Shown here in pieces: positions 24,237-32,453 of a stretch of 40,779 bases of DNA. The DNA comes from Conexibacter sp. Its GTDB lineage: Bacteria; Actinomycetota; Thermoleophilia; Solirubrobacterales; Solirubrobacteraceae. The stretch is taken from contig JAOPZA010000171.1 of NCBI GenBank assembly GCA_025964325.1, forward strand, positions 1 through 40,779, written 5' to 3'. The notes under the pieces were generated by a model. It was not told the origin of the DNA and did not search any database. It worked only from the letters and a program-made list of their open reading frames with translations. Both the position numbers and the translations under genes were made by a program. Each line of letters opens with the position of its first letter. Positions within the stretch are counted from its first letter, which is position 1.

Positions 24237-24959
24237 TCACTTCTTGCACTTCACCGTCGTCTGGGCGCTACTCGTCACGCCGTCGGTGTAGGTCGTGTCG
24301 AGCTTGAACGCCCAGCCGGAGCTCGGGCACGTCGACGGGTTCTGGATGAAGCTGACTTGCTTGCCCTTGACCGTTCTGAACGCGCCGACCGGCCCGATGT
24401 TGAAGTTCTTGATGTAGGGCTCCTTCGTGTCCGGGAGGATCACCGGGAGCTTGAGCGGCACGTCGAGCTTGAGGCCGTACGGGCCGCTCGAGACCTTCGT
24501 CAGCGTGCCTCTGATGTAGATCACGATGTCGGCCGGCTGCGTCACGACGGCCGGGAGATAGATCGAGTTGCCGCCGCCGTTGTAGACGTTGAGCGTGGCC
24601 TTGACGTTGTGGTTGTCCTGGAGACGGCCCTCGTTGAACGCGAATCCCGGGCCGAGTCTCGCCTTGTTGCAACTGGCCGGCACGCGGGCCGAGGCCGGAA
24701 CGACGCAGCTGGGGAAGTCCTTGAAGTCGACCTTCGCGCCCTTCGGGAACCACACGACGATGTGGTTCTGGAACGGCGCCGAGTCGACCGGCTCGGTCGT
24801 CGTGTTGCTGTACAGGACGGTGAGCTTCGAGTTCGCCTTCGCCTTCGTGCTCGACAGCTTGATGCCGAGCGTCGTCGACTCGTTTCCGGCCTGGGCGACC
24901 GACGTCAGGCCCAGCGTGGCCAACGATGCGATGCAACACAAGAGAATGATCCGGCGCAA
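24237..24959 (-). CDS. Secreted protein with signal peptide, function unknown
   Basis: 240 aa from TTG 24959, preceded by AAGGAGG 8 nt upstream, which decides the start; the longer ATG frame at 25079 is rejected. Signal peptide: RRIILLCCIASLATLGLTSVAQA, cleavage after AQA. The mature part is beta-rich (LGIKLSSTKAKANSKLTVLYSNTT, IVVWFPKGAKVDFKDFPSC, GGGNSIYLPAVVTQPADIVIYIRGTL) with four Cys, including an SC..SCNK pair and a C-terminal TVKCKK. Similar secreted proteins of unknown role are common in this lineage. Arginine codons include AGA (F-R-T, Y-I-R-G, K-A-R-L), as in other exported proteins here. Confidence 0.88.
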   Translation of the reverse strand: MRRIILLCCIASLATLGLTSVAQAGNESTTLGIKLSSTKAKANSKLTVLYSNTTTEPVDSAPFQNHIVVWFPKGAKVDFKDFPSCVVPASARVPASCNKARLGPGFAFNEGRLQDNHNVKATLNVYNGGGNSIYLPAVVTQPADIVIYIRGTLTKVSSGPYGLKLDVPLKLPVILPDTKEPYIKNFNIGPVGAFRTVKGKQVSFIQNPSTCPSSGWAFKLDTTYTDGVTSSAQTTVKCKK

Positions 24960-25241
24960 GAGCGTGCCCTCCTTGAGATTTGCTTCCGACTCGCGACGCG
25001 AGGGACGGCCTGCGGAGCAGCCGAGTCGCATCGCCCCTACTTCCATGCCCGTGGACGAGCGCGGATTCCAGACGGTCAAGATCAGTTCGGCCGGCCTGCC
25101 TCCGGCGGGAGCGTCCGAGGTCGCACCGCGATCGCGATCGACCTGCCTGAGCTGCGACGGATCCGCCTCCCGCGGCGTGCCTGTGATCCTCTCCTCTCTC
25201 TGCGCGCCGCACGACGGGAGACGCGCCTCGAAAAACTATAA

Positions 25242-25286
25242 ACAACTCCGTCTTTTGTTGTCAACCGGCCTCGCAACGGCTAATGT
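25242..25286 (+). promoter_or_regulatory. Promoter and inverted repeat for TetR copy 3
   Basis: -35 TTGTCA (25258-25263), 17-nt spacer, -10 TAATGT (25281-25286), then 6 nt to GTG 25293: a promoter for a leaderless mRNA. An inverted repeat ACAAC/GTTGT with a 10-nt spacer (25242-25261) overlaps the -35, as expected for autorepression. The rest of the 333-bp gap 24960-25292 shows nothing else clear. Confidence 0.65.
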
Positions 25287-25292
25287 CGCCGG

Positions 25293-26003
25293 GTGGCACC
25301 GCACTACGGCCAGCCGACCACCCTCGACGCCGCCGCGCGCCTCTTCCCCGTGCGCAGCCGCCGCGATCGGCTGCTCGTCGCGATGGCCGACGTCGTCGCC
25401 GAGGAGGGCTTCTCGGCCGCCTCGGTCAGCAAGGTCGTCGCCGATGCCGGCGTCTCGCGCAACACCTTCTACGAGCACTTCTCCAACAAGGAGGAGTGCT
25501 TCCTCGCCGCCTACGACGCAACCGTCGAGCAGGTGATGCTGAGCGTCCGCGCCGCCCGCCCGCTGGACAGCGGCTGGAGCGCCTGCCTCGAGGCCGGCTT
25601 CGGCGCCTTCCTGCGTTTCGCGGCGGCCGAGCCGGCGCTCGCCTGGCTCTGCGTCGTGGAGGTGCTCGCGGCCGGACCGCGAGCGCTCGCGCGCCGCGAT
25701 GCGGCGATGTCGGCGTTCGGCGCGTATCTCGAGCAGAGTCGCGCGGGCGATCCGCGAGCGCGCGTGCCGCGGCTGATGACCGAGGTGCTCGTCGGCGGCG
25801 TCTACGAACTGATCTACGCGCGCATACTCCACGGCCAGACGGCGGATCTGCCCGATCTGCTGCCGGACATCATGTACGTCTGGCTGGCCCCGTTCCTGGG
25901 GGCGGCCGGCGCGGCTGGCGCTGCCGCGGGCGACACCGCTGCACGGCTGCGGGTCGTCGAGCCCGCGATCCGCGGCGCACACGAGGACGTAGATGTTTTC
26001 TGA
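25293..26003 (+). CDS. TetR/AcrR-family transcriptional regulator (copy 3)
   Basis: 236 aa from GTG 25293, fixed by the promoter spacing just upstream. The HTH is FSAASVSKVVADAGVSRNTFYEHFSNKEECFLAAYDATV. The C-terminal domain contains CVVEVLAAGPRALARRDAAM and TEVLVGGVYELIYARIL, shared with the other three copies, and ends in an Ala/Gly-rich stretch. It stands directly before copy 4, as copy 1 stands before copy 2. Ligand and targets are unknown. Confidence 0.93.
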   Translation: MAPHYGQPTTLDAAARLFPVRSRRDRLLVAMADVVAEEGFSAASVSKVVADAGVSRNTFYEHFSNKEECFLAAYDATVEQVMLSVRAARPLDSGWSACLEAGFGAFLRFAAAEPALAWLCVVEVLAAGPRALARRDAAMSAFGAYLEQSRAGDPRARVPRLMTEVLVGGVYELIYARILHGQTADLPDLLPDIMYVWLAPFLGAAGAAGAAAGDTAARLRVVEPAIRGAHEDVDVF

Positions 26004-26022
26004 GCGCGTCTATGGTCGCGAC

Positions 26023-26727
26023 GTGTCCGCGTCACCGGATCGCTCTCCGCAGCGCCTGCCGCGGGGTCGCCACGGCCTCCCCCGCCGCTTCATCGTGCAC
26101 AACCAGCGCGAGCGCATGCTGCTCGCGGTCGCCGAGGCGGTCGCCGAGCAGGGCTACGCGACGACGACCGTCGCCGACATCATCGCGCGCGCGCGGCTCT
26201 CCCGCCGGACCTTCTACGAGCACTTCGCGGACAAGGAGGAGTGCTTCCTCGCCGCCTACGACACCGTGGTCGAGCAGATGCTCGCCGGCGTCGGCCGCGC
26301 CTACGAGCAGGGCGGCACGAGATGGACGCAGCGCGTCCATGACGGGCTCGAGGCGTTCATCAGCTACCTGATCTCCGAGCCGGCGTTCGCGCGCATGTGC
26401 ATCGTCGAGGTCGTCGCCGCCGGCGCGGAGGCGCGCGGGCGCCGCGACGCGGCGATGCGCGTCTTCATCGAGTTCCTCGAGCCGGGTCGCGACGAGGCGC
26501 CCAACGGCGTGACGATCCCGTCGCTCGCGGCCGAGATAGTCGTCGGCGGGATCTACGAGATCATCTACACCCGGCTCCTGCGCGACGCGGCGGACGAGTT
26601 GCTGGAGATGCTTCCCGACCTGCTCTACTGCGCGATCGTCCCGTACGTCGGGCACGAGGGCGCTGAGCGGGCCGTCAAGGAGGCGCAGCAGCGCCGCCCC
26701 GACGACGCGTCGCCCGCGACCGACTGA
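26023..26727 (+). CDS. TetR/AcrR-family transcriptional regulator (copy 4)
   Basis: 234 aa from GTG 26023; an ATG at 25993 would add 10 residues and overlap copy 3. I prefer GTG because TATGGT (26011-26016) ends exactly 6 nt upstream, the same geometry as copy 3. RLPRGRHGLPRRFIVHNQR matches copy 2. The HTH is YATTTVADIIARARLSRRTFYEHFADKEECFLAAYDTVV, closest to copy 1. The C-terminus has CIVEVVAAGAEARGRRDAAM and AEIVVGGIYEIIYTRLL. It precedes the tRNA gene. Targets are unknown. Confidence 0.92.
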   Translation: MSASPDRSPQRLPRGRHGLPRRFIVHNQRERMLLAVAEAVAEQGYATTTVADIIARARLSRRTFYEHFADKEECFLAAYDTVVEQMLAGVGRAYEQGGTRWTQRVHDGLEAFISYLISEPAFARMCIVEVVAAGAEARGRRDAAMRVFIEFLEPGRDEAPNGVTIPSLAAEIVVGGIYEIIYTRLLRDAADELLEMLPDLLYCAIVPYVGHEGAERAVKEAQQRRPDDASPATD

Positions 26728-26795
26728 CGCAGGCCCGCGGGCGCTCGGACCCCTCCCCCGGCGGCCCGCCGCTCTGGTAGCGTCGCTCGGGCGCG

Positions 26796-26869
<74 letters not shown>

Positions 26870-27041
26870 TCACCAGAATCGCTGCCCCCGCTTGAAAATC
26901 CGGAAAGCGGGCGGCGGCCCGAGGGGGCAGCGCCGCGCGACGATCTGGCGCTCTGGCGACGGGCCCTGCCCTCGCGCGAAGGCGTCGACGACTATCGGCC
27001 TGTCCCGAGCGGTAGCGGATCAGCCCGCTGCTTCCGCGGCG

Positions 27042-27109
27042 CCACCGCCCCGCCGACGTGCGGGGCGGTGGACGTGGCGGCCCCGCTGCGGGGTCAGCCG
27101 GTGACCCCG
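27042..27109. repeat. Hairpins within the degenerate stretch after the tRNA
   Basis: 27042-27071: 12-bp arms CCACCGCCCCGC/GCGGGGCGGTGG, loop CGACGT. 27089-27109: arms CGGGGTCA/TGACCCCG, loop GCCGG. The whole stretch 26870-27438 holds no gene I can support. A minus-strand frame ending at 27094 (TVRALSGASGKKANHAVASS and following) resembles the tail of an exported protein but is disrupted upstream by a frame change near 27240, so it may be a gene remnant. Confidence 0.45.
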
Positions 27110-27438
27110 CCTCCCTTCACCGCGCCGGCGAGCACGCGGACGGTGCGCGTGGCCCGCTTGGTCCTGGCATCCGGCGAGGAAGCGACCGCGTGGTTGGCCT
27201 TCTTGCCGCTCGCGCCGGAGAGCGCGCGCACGGTCATGCGGTGCCGCCGAACGTGGCGCTGAACACCTGGAAGACGCCGGCGTCGCCGAGCGCATGATCG
27301 CCGCAACCGATCAGCGAGCGTGGAGCGCGAGGATCCACCGCCTCGCCGTCGAGCACGGGTGCGGCCCGACCCACGCGCTGGCGGAGGTAGCGGCCGTGAC
27401 GAACGACCGCCGGCGACCGGCCGGCGCTCAACAAGAAC

Positions 27439-27485
27439 GCGGTCTCATAGTCCATTGGTCCCAGGTTCGAGTCCTCGTTGGGCCA
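27439..27485 (+). pseudogene. Decayed copy of the 3' part of the CAT tRNA (putative att remnant)
   Basis: 47 nt align without gaps to tRNA bases 26823-26869, from the anticodon stem to the discriminator A, with 39 identities. Mismatches break the anticodon stem (GCGGT/TCCAT) and T-stem (CCAGG/CCTCG), and no D-arm or 5' acceptor strand precedes it, so it cannot be a working tRNA. Duplicated tRNA 3' ends are typical scars of integrative elements. Confidence 0.8.
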
Positions 27486-27512
27486 TAAGAAAAGCCCTGG
27501 TAATCAGGGCTT
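27486..27512 (-). terminator. Intrinsic terminator of the surface-protein operon
   Basis: Arms AAGCCCTG/CAGGGCTT, loop of 5 nt (27492-27512). On the minus strand it runs into TTTTCTTAT, a proper T-tract. It lies 40 bp beyond the stop at 27552. Confidence 0.85.
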
Positions 27513-27551
27513 CTCTATGCGTCGGTGCGGCCTTGGCCCCGTGACGGTCGG

Positions 27552-29996
27552 TCACTGCTTCGTGACGGTCGCCGAGGCGCTCGTGTAGGACGTGCCCGTC
27601 GCGGTCTGGACGCTGAACGTATCGAAGAACCAGCTTCCGCTCTGCGCCTTGAACGTGAACAGCGCCGTCGAGTCGGCCGCGCCGGTGGAGCTGATCGTGA
27701 GGGTGACCGACGAGCCCGACGTGGGCGCGATGAAGCTGCCGCCGCTGCCCCCGCCTCTCGTCGGCGTCGAGACCGTGACCGTGTGGCCGGTCCCGAGGCC
27801 GCTCACGGCGTTCCCGTCGGCATCGGTGACGCTCACGTTCGCCGTGAACGTGCCGTTGTTGCCGAGTGCCGTGTCGGTGCAGCTGAAGAGGCAGGGCGAG
27901 CTGAGCGTTCCGGCGCTGACGCTCACGTGGGTCCAGGCCAGTTGGGCTGCGGCGCCCGGGGCGACGGTCACCGAGAGGCCGCTGCCGTTGCCGATCGTGC
28001 CGTCCGTGACCGTGATGCTGGCCGTCTCGGCCTTGTGGAGCGTCATCGCGCCGTTGTTCCCGCCCGACACGGTCGCCACGCCGCTGCTGAAGCTGATCGA
28101 CTCCGTCGTGCCGAATACGACCGCGTTCCCCGAGCTGCTCGTGACGGTTGGCTGCGTGCCGTCGGGCGAGGTGCCGGCGCCGTTGAATCTGAGGTTGTGC
28201 GTGCCCGTGTAGGCCGTCGCCGTGTTGCCGCCGGCGTCGAGCGCCGTGATCGTCAGGTTGTCGGCGGTCCCCGCCGTCGGCGTCGCCGTCGCCGCGGAGA
28301 GGACGAGCTGTGACGCGGCGCCCGCGCTCACGTTGAACGCGGTGCTGTCGATCGTCAAGGTGCCGTCGTTGGCGCGGAGTTGATAGCCGGTTCCGACCTT
28401 GTCGATCTTGCAGCCGGAGAAGGTCGTCACGCCACCGGATCGGACACCGCTGCAGCTGGTCAGCGCGGCGCCCGCGGCGCCCGTGCCGCTCTTGATCGAG
28501 AGCGTGACCGTGCCCGCATAGGTGGTGACTGTGTTGCCCGCCGCGTCCTCGGCCGTCACGACCGGCTGCGTCGCGAACGCCGCCCCGCCCGCCGCCCCAG
28601 CCGGCTGCGTCGTGAACACCAGCTGGGACGCGGCACCGACGGCCACGTTGAACGCCGTGCTGTCGATCGTCAAGGTCCCGTCGTTGGCGCGGACTTGATA
28701 GCCGGTTCCGACCTTGTCGATCTTGCAGCCGGAGAACGTCGTCACCCCACCCGACCGCACGCCGCTGCAACCCGTCAACGCCGCGCCCGCCGCGCCCGTG
28801 CCGCTCTTGATCGAGAGCGCGACCGTGCCCGCATAGGTGGTGACTGTGTTGCCCGCCGCGTCCTCGGCCGTCACGACCGGCTGCGTCGTGAACGCCGACC
28901 CGGCCGCCGCCCCAGCGGGCTGCGTCGTGAAGACCAGCTGCGACACCGCACCCGCCGTGACGTTGAACGCGGTGCTGTCGATCGCCAGGGTCCCGTCGCT
29001 CGCACGCAGCTGGTAGGCCGTGCCGGCCTTGTCGATCTTGCAGCCGGAGAACGTCGTTACCCCACCTGACCGCACGCCGCTGCAGCTGGTCAGCGCGGCG
29101 CCCGCGGCGCCCGTGCCGCTCTTGATCGAGAGCGCGACCGTGCCCGCATAGGTGGTGACTGTGTTGCCCGCCGCATCCTGGGCCGTCACGACCGGCTGCG
29201 TCGTGAACGCCGACGCACCCGCCGCGCCAGCCGGCTGCGTCGTGAACACCAACTGCGACACCGCCCCGGCGGTCACGTTGAACGCCGTGCTGTCGACCGC
29301 CAACGTCCCGTCGCTCGCACGGAGCTGGTAACCGATACCCGACTGGTCGATCTTGCAACCCGAGAACGTCGTCACCCCGCCCGACGGCACGCCGCTGCAA
29401 CCCGTCAACGCCGCGCCCGCGGCGCCCGTGCCGCTTTTGATCGAGAGCGCGACCGTGCCCGCATAGGTGGTGACTGTGTTGCCCGCCGCGTCCTCGGCCG
29501 TCACGACCGGCTGCGTCGTGAACGCCGTCGCACCCACCGCACCCGCCGGCTGTCTCGTCAGCACGAGCTGCGAGACCGGGCCGAAGCTGATCTGCGCGGT
29601 TGCGGTCGCACTCGTCGCCGTCCAGGACCGCCAGACCGCGGTGACGGTGTACTGGTGTCTCCCGACCGACACCCCGCTGTCGGTGCAGCTCGTCGCGCTC
29701 GACGGGGTCGACGAGCTCGGGCAGGCCGCGCTCGCGGCGCCGCCGTCGCGGCTCACGTAGTAGGTCACCGTCCCGGAGGCCGGCGCGGCGACGGTCGACC
29801 AGCTCAGCGCAACCGTGCCAGCGCCCGCGGTCGCGCTCGCGATGCTCGGCGCCGCGAGCGTGCCGATGGTCGCGCTCCTGCTGCCGCTTCCCGGCGCGGT
29901 CCAGTACGCGAGCGCGGGCTGTGCGGCGCCGACGAGCAGCGCGGCACCGGCGGCGACGACCGTGCAGCCGCGGACGAGGAGGCGGCGAAGTCTCAC
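27552..29996 (-). CDS. Exported repeat protein: SipW-type start, FN3-like domain, four 105-aa Ig-like repeats
   Basis: 814 aa from GTG 29996, which overlaps the stop of the upstream gene (GTGA). The N-terminal segment (VRGCTVVAAGAALLVGAAQPALA) is followed by YWTAPGSGSRSATIG, like SipW-dependent signal sequences. Then an FN3-like domain (about 32-125), and four repeats of exactly 105 residues, each with SQLVFTTQPAG, DAAGNTVTTYAGTVALSIKS and a Cys pair (CSGV ... SGCKID) likely forming a disulfide. Two or three diverged Big/Ig-like domains follow (DNLTITALDAGGNTATAYTG; VTDADGNAVSGLGTGHTVTV) up to the C-terminus. No sortase or anchor motif is seen. Probably a surface stalk or fibre; adhesion is inferred. 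Confidence 0.88.
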   Translation of the reverse strand: MRLRRLLVRGCTVVAAGAALLVGAAQPALAYWTAPGSGSRSATIGTLAAPSIASATAGAGTVALSWSTVAAPASGTVTYYVSRDGGAASAACPSSSTPSSATSCTDSGVSVGRHQYTVTAVWRSWTATSATATAQISFGPVSQLVLTRQPAGAVGATAFTTQPVVTAEDAAGNTVTTYAGTVALSIKSGTGAAGAALTGCSGVPSGGVTTFSGCKIDQSGIGYQLRASDGTLAVDSTAFNVTAGAVSQLVFTTQPAGAAGASAFTTQPVVTAQDAAGNTVTTYAGTVALSIKSGTGAAGAALTSCSGVRSGGVTTFSGCKIDKAGTAYQLRASDGTLAIDSTAFNVTAGAVSQLVFTTQPAGAAAGSAFTTQPVVTAEDAAGNTVTTYAGTVALSIKSGTGAAGAALTGCSGVRSGGVTTFSGCKIDKVGTGYQVRANDGTLTIDSTAFNVAVGAASQLVFTTQPAGAAGGAAFATQPVVTAEDAAGNTVTTYAGTVTLSIKSGTGAAGAALTSCSGVRSGGVTTFSGCKIDKVGTGYQLRANDGTLTIDSTAFNVSAGAASQLVLSAATATPTAGTADNLTITALDAGGNTATAYTGTHNLRFNGAGTSPDGTQPTVTSSSGNAVVFGTTESISFSSGVATVSGGNNGAMTLHKAETASITVTDGTIGNGSGLSVTVAPGAAAQLAWTHVSVSAGTLSSPCLFSCTDTALGNNGTFTANVSVTDADGNAVSGLGTGHTVTVSTPTRGGGSGGSFIAPTSGSSVTLTISSTGAADSTALFTFKAQSGSWFFDTFSVQTATGTSYTSASATVTKQ
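28314..29573 (-). repeat. Four 315-bp in-frame tandem repeats
   Basis: The period is exactly 315 bp: the word CGTTGAACGC recurs at 28331, 28646, 28961 and 29276. Four units encode the 105-aa repeats; a fifth diverged start lies just below 28314. Units differ by scattered, partly synonymous changes. Confidence 0.95.
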
Positions 29997-31627
29997 GAGT
30001 GCGCGCTCCCGCCGTAGCTGAACGAGAACCCCGCACCCTTGCAGGCGTCCTGGTTCGTCGGGAGGTCCTTCATCAGAGCCTGCGGCGCGCTGACCGTGCC
30101 GGAGGGAAGCGTCACGTGCCCGCCCGCGGGCACGACGAGCGGGTTGGAAGCGGACGCGTTGGACTCGGTGACCTGGAGGTTCGTCGGCCCGTCGCAGCCG
30201 GGCTTCGTGCTCCCGGGCTGGACGGTGACGGTCAGGCTCGTGACGGAGATCGCGACGCTGTTCGGGTTCGTGACCGTCAGCGCGAGCGGCTGCGAGACGC
30301 CCGGGAAGAGCGCTCCGAGCGCGCCGCCCGCGACGGTGAACCCCGCGCCGCCCTGCTGCTGCTTCACCTTCCACTCGAACTCTGCGGCCTCGCTGCGGTT
30401 CCCGGCCGCGTCGATCGCGCGAACGTCGAACTCGTGCTTGCCGACGCCGAGTCCGCTGTAGCCGACCGGGCTGGTGCAGCTCGCCGTCCATGCGCCACCG
30501 TCGAGCCTGCACTGGAAGCCGACCCCGGACTCTCTGTCGGTGAAGGCGAAGGTCGCGGCGCTCGAGCTCGACGGGTCGCTCGGGTTCTGCGTGATCCGCG
30601 GCCTCGGCGGCGCGATGGTGTCGACGGTCCACGACGACGATGCCGCGGCGCTGAGGTTGCCGGCCGCGTCCCGCGCCTCGACGGAGAAGTGATGTGGGCC
30701 CTGGGAGAGCCCGTCGAGGCGCTCCGGGCTGGAGCACGGCGAGAACGCCTCGCCGTCGAGCCTGCACAGGAAGCTCACGCCGGGTTCGGCGTCGGTGAAC
30801 GCGAACGTCGCGCGCCTCGACGTGGACACGCTCGGCGGCGTGTCGACGAGCTGCGGCACGGGCGGCGCGTGCGTGTCGATCGTGAACGACGAGCTCGCCT
30901 GCGAGCCGGGTGCGGTCGCGTTGCCGAGGCCGTCGGTGGCGCGCGCATGGATCGAGTACGCCCCATCGCTTGCGGGCAGAGCCAGCGGGTAGCGCCAGCT
31001 CGTGGTGCCGGTGGCGGCGTTGAAGACCTCGCTCGCCGAGGAGAAGCTCGAGCCGTTCCAGTACTTCCCGGTCGCCTGCTGCCGCACGGACAGCTTAACC
31101 GAGGCCACGCCGCTCGGGTCGGCGGCGCTCCCGCAGATGCCGGGACCGCTCGGACAGCCGCTGCTCCAGCGCGCGGCGCCGTACGACGAGCTGCCGCCGG
31201 CAGGGAACGAGAGGCCGATCGCGGGCGCCATCGTGTCGACCGCCCAGGTCCGGGAAGCCGGCGAGCTGAACCGTCCGGCGCTGGTCCGCGCCCGCACGCG
31301 GAAGGTGTGCGACCCCGGCGCGAGCGGGCCGGCGTACGCCTTGGGGCTCGAGCACGCCGTGAAGTCGGATCCGTCCAGCGAGCACTGGAACGTCAGCGAC
31401 GCCGGACTGCCGGCGAACGCGAAGCCGGCGGAGGTCTGGCTGGTCGGGCCCGCGGGGCCCGAGGTGATCGTCGGAGACGGGACGGAGGCCTCGTTCGATG
31501 CCGCGAAGGCGATGCCGCCCGCAAGCGCCGTGACCGCGAGCGCGACGAGCGTGGCCAGGCCTCGGCCGTGGCGCCGCCGCCGGCCGACGCGGGCGCTCTT
31601 CGCGTTGTTGGTGAAGGGCAGGTTCAT
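29993..31627 (-). CDS. Exported Ig-like repeat protein with C-terminal NQDxCxG module
   Basis: 544 aa from ATG 31627. Signal segment about 24-43 (LATLVALAVTALAGGIAFAAS). Three copies of a Cys-paired Ig-like domain with the pattern FxCxLDG...CxSP...GxHxFxVxAxDxAGN...W.VDT.AP (about 48-128, 235-320, 322-405), plus a different domain (130-235) with a CPSGPGICG pair. The last about 100 residues (PLALTVTNPNSVAISVTSLTVTV ... GTVSAPQALMKDL, then PTNQDACKGAGFSFSY) resemble the mature 158-aa protein encoded just upstream. Its stop overlaps the GTG of the next gene by 4 bp. Likely a wall- or fibre-associated protein. Confidence 0.88.
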   Translation of the reverse strand: MNLPFTNNAKSARVGRRRRHGRGLATLVALAVTALAGGIAFAASNEASVPSPTITSGPAGPTSQTSAGFAFAGSPASLTFQCSLDGSDFTACSSPKAYAGPLAPGSHTFRVRARTSAGRFSSPASRTWAVDTMAPAIGLSFPAGGSSSYGAARWSSGCPSGPGICGSAADPSGVASVKLSVRQQATGKYWNGSSFSSASEVFNAATGTTSWRYPLALPASDGAYSIHARATDGLGNATAPGSQASSSFTIDTHAPPVPQLVDTPPSVSTSRRATFAFTDAEPGVSFLCRLDGEAFSPCSSPERLDGLSQGPHHFSVEARDAAGNLSAAASSSWTVDTIAPPRPRITQNPSDPSSSSAATFAFTDRESGVGFQCRLDGGAWTASCTSPVGYSGLGVGKHEFDVRAIDAAGNRSEAAEFEWKVKQQQGGAGFTVAGGALGALFPGVSQPLALTVTNPNSVAISVTSLTVTVQPGSTKPGCDGPTNLQVTESNASASNPLVVPAGGHVTLPSGTVSAPQALMKDLPTNQDACKGAGFSFSYGGSAHS

Positions 31628-31702
31628 CGTGGCGGGTCGCTTGCTGCTCGGGGAACGCCGGCGGAGGGACGCGTCTCAGCGCCCCTCCCACCGCCGATCC
31701 GG

Positions 31703-32179
31703 CTACAGGCCCGTGTTGTCGACCTTCAGGTTGAGGATCGGGCTCGTCCCCTGGCAGGGATCCTGGTTCGCGCTCGTGTTGTCCATCGAGAGCGTGCCCG
31801 TGCTCGCCGCGGTGCCTCTGGCGGCGATCTCCGTGCCGACGACGACGTCGCCGAAGTGGAAGTCGGCGGCGGAGCATCCCGCGGGGAGGCCGGAGATGCC
31901 GTTGACGCCGGCGCTGAGGTCTGCGACGACCTTCCCGACTCTCACGGCCGTGTCCGACGACGTGTTGTTGATCGTGAAGTGCACCGTCGACTGGCCGCCC
32001 GGGTACAGGGGGCCGTCGATCGTCACGGGGCTGATCGTCACGCCGCTGTCTCTGCCGACCGTCGCGGTACCCGAGCCTGTGCCCGAGGACGTGAAGTACG
32101 CCACCGCGACACCGGCGAACGCGAGCGCCACCACTGCGGCGACCGGAATGAGAATCCGCTTGCGCATGAGCTTCCGCAT
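31703..32179 (-). CDS. SipW-type signal-containing small exported protein
   Basis: 158 aa from ATG 32179, chosen over ATG 32167 because AAAGGA lies upstream. The signal segment RILIPVAAVVALAFAGVAVAYF runs into TSSGTGSGTATVG, the motif of SipW-dependent (TasA-like) exported proteins. The mature part is a single beta-rich domain (GGQSTVHFTINNTSSDTAV), a GCSAADFHF stretch and a C-terminal NQDPCQGTSPILNLKV. First gene of the operon with the 544-aa and 814-aa proteins. No SipW peptidase gene occurs in the window. It could be the main subunit of a fibre, but this is inference. Confidence 0.87.
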   Translation of the reverse strand: MRKLMRKRILIPVAAVVALAFAGVAVAYFTSSGTGSGTATVGRDSGVTISPVTIDGPLYPGGQSTVHFTINNTSSDTAVRVGKVVADLSAGVNGISGLPAGCSAADFHFGDVVVGTEIAARGTAASTGTLSMDNTSANQDPCQGTSPILNLKVDNTGL

Positions 32180-32213
32180 GAGCGCGATGTTCCTTTCGTC
32201 CGTGTGCATTGCC

Positions 32214-32230
32214 TGGAGCCATCGGCTCCA
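32214..32230 (-). promoter_or_regulatory. Hairpin in the leader of the surface operon
   Basis: TGGAGCC/GGCTCCA with a 3-nt loop, 35 nt upstream of the ATG at 32179. Confidence 0.35.
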
Positions 32231-32355
32231 TGCCGCGGTGGATCGCTTCGGCTTCGGAGTCTGCGTGGACGCGATCGTGGGCTGGGGCGGTTCCTTCCGC
32301 GGACACGGAGGTTGGTGGCGGACCAGCCGTCGTTCAATGGTCCGCGCGCACCCTT

Positions 32356-32379
32356 CCGCGTTCATTCGCATGAACGCGG
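32356..32379. promoter_or_regulatory. Perfect 10-4-10 palindrome in the divergent regulator/surface gap
   Basis: Arms CCGCGTTCAT and ATGAACGCGG around TCGC, in the 274-bp gap between the surface operon (minus) and the LuxR-type response regulator (plus). It is a good candidate operator for that dimeric regulator or another factor controlling both directions. Confidence 0.5.
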
Positions 32380-32453
32380 GGAGGCGAGACGGCGGTTGCG
32401 TTCGAGCCGACTGCGGGCGAGAGTACGCCCCGACGCACCGACCCGTGGAGAAC

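Noticed and set aside
24237-25079. Longer form of the secreted protein starting at ATG 25079
   Set aside because: The extra 40 residues would bury the signal peptide, while TTG 24959 has a good Shine-Dalgarno.
27094-27306. Small minus-strand gene TVRALSGASGKK...
   Set aside because: Its upstream part is in another frame and no start or ribosome site is seen; treated as a possible remnant only.
27439-27485. Second functional tRNA
   Set aside because: No D-arm or 5' acceptor strand, and mismatches in both remaining stems.
28314-29573. CRISPR or assembly duplication
   Set aside because: Repeats are in-frame 315-bp coding units with distinct base changes between copies, so they are real protein repeats.
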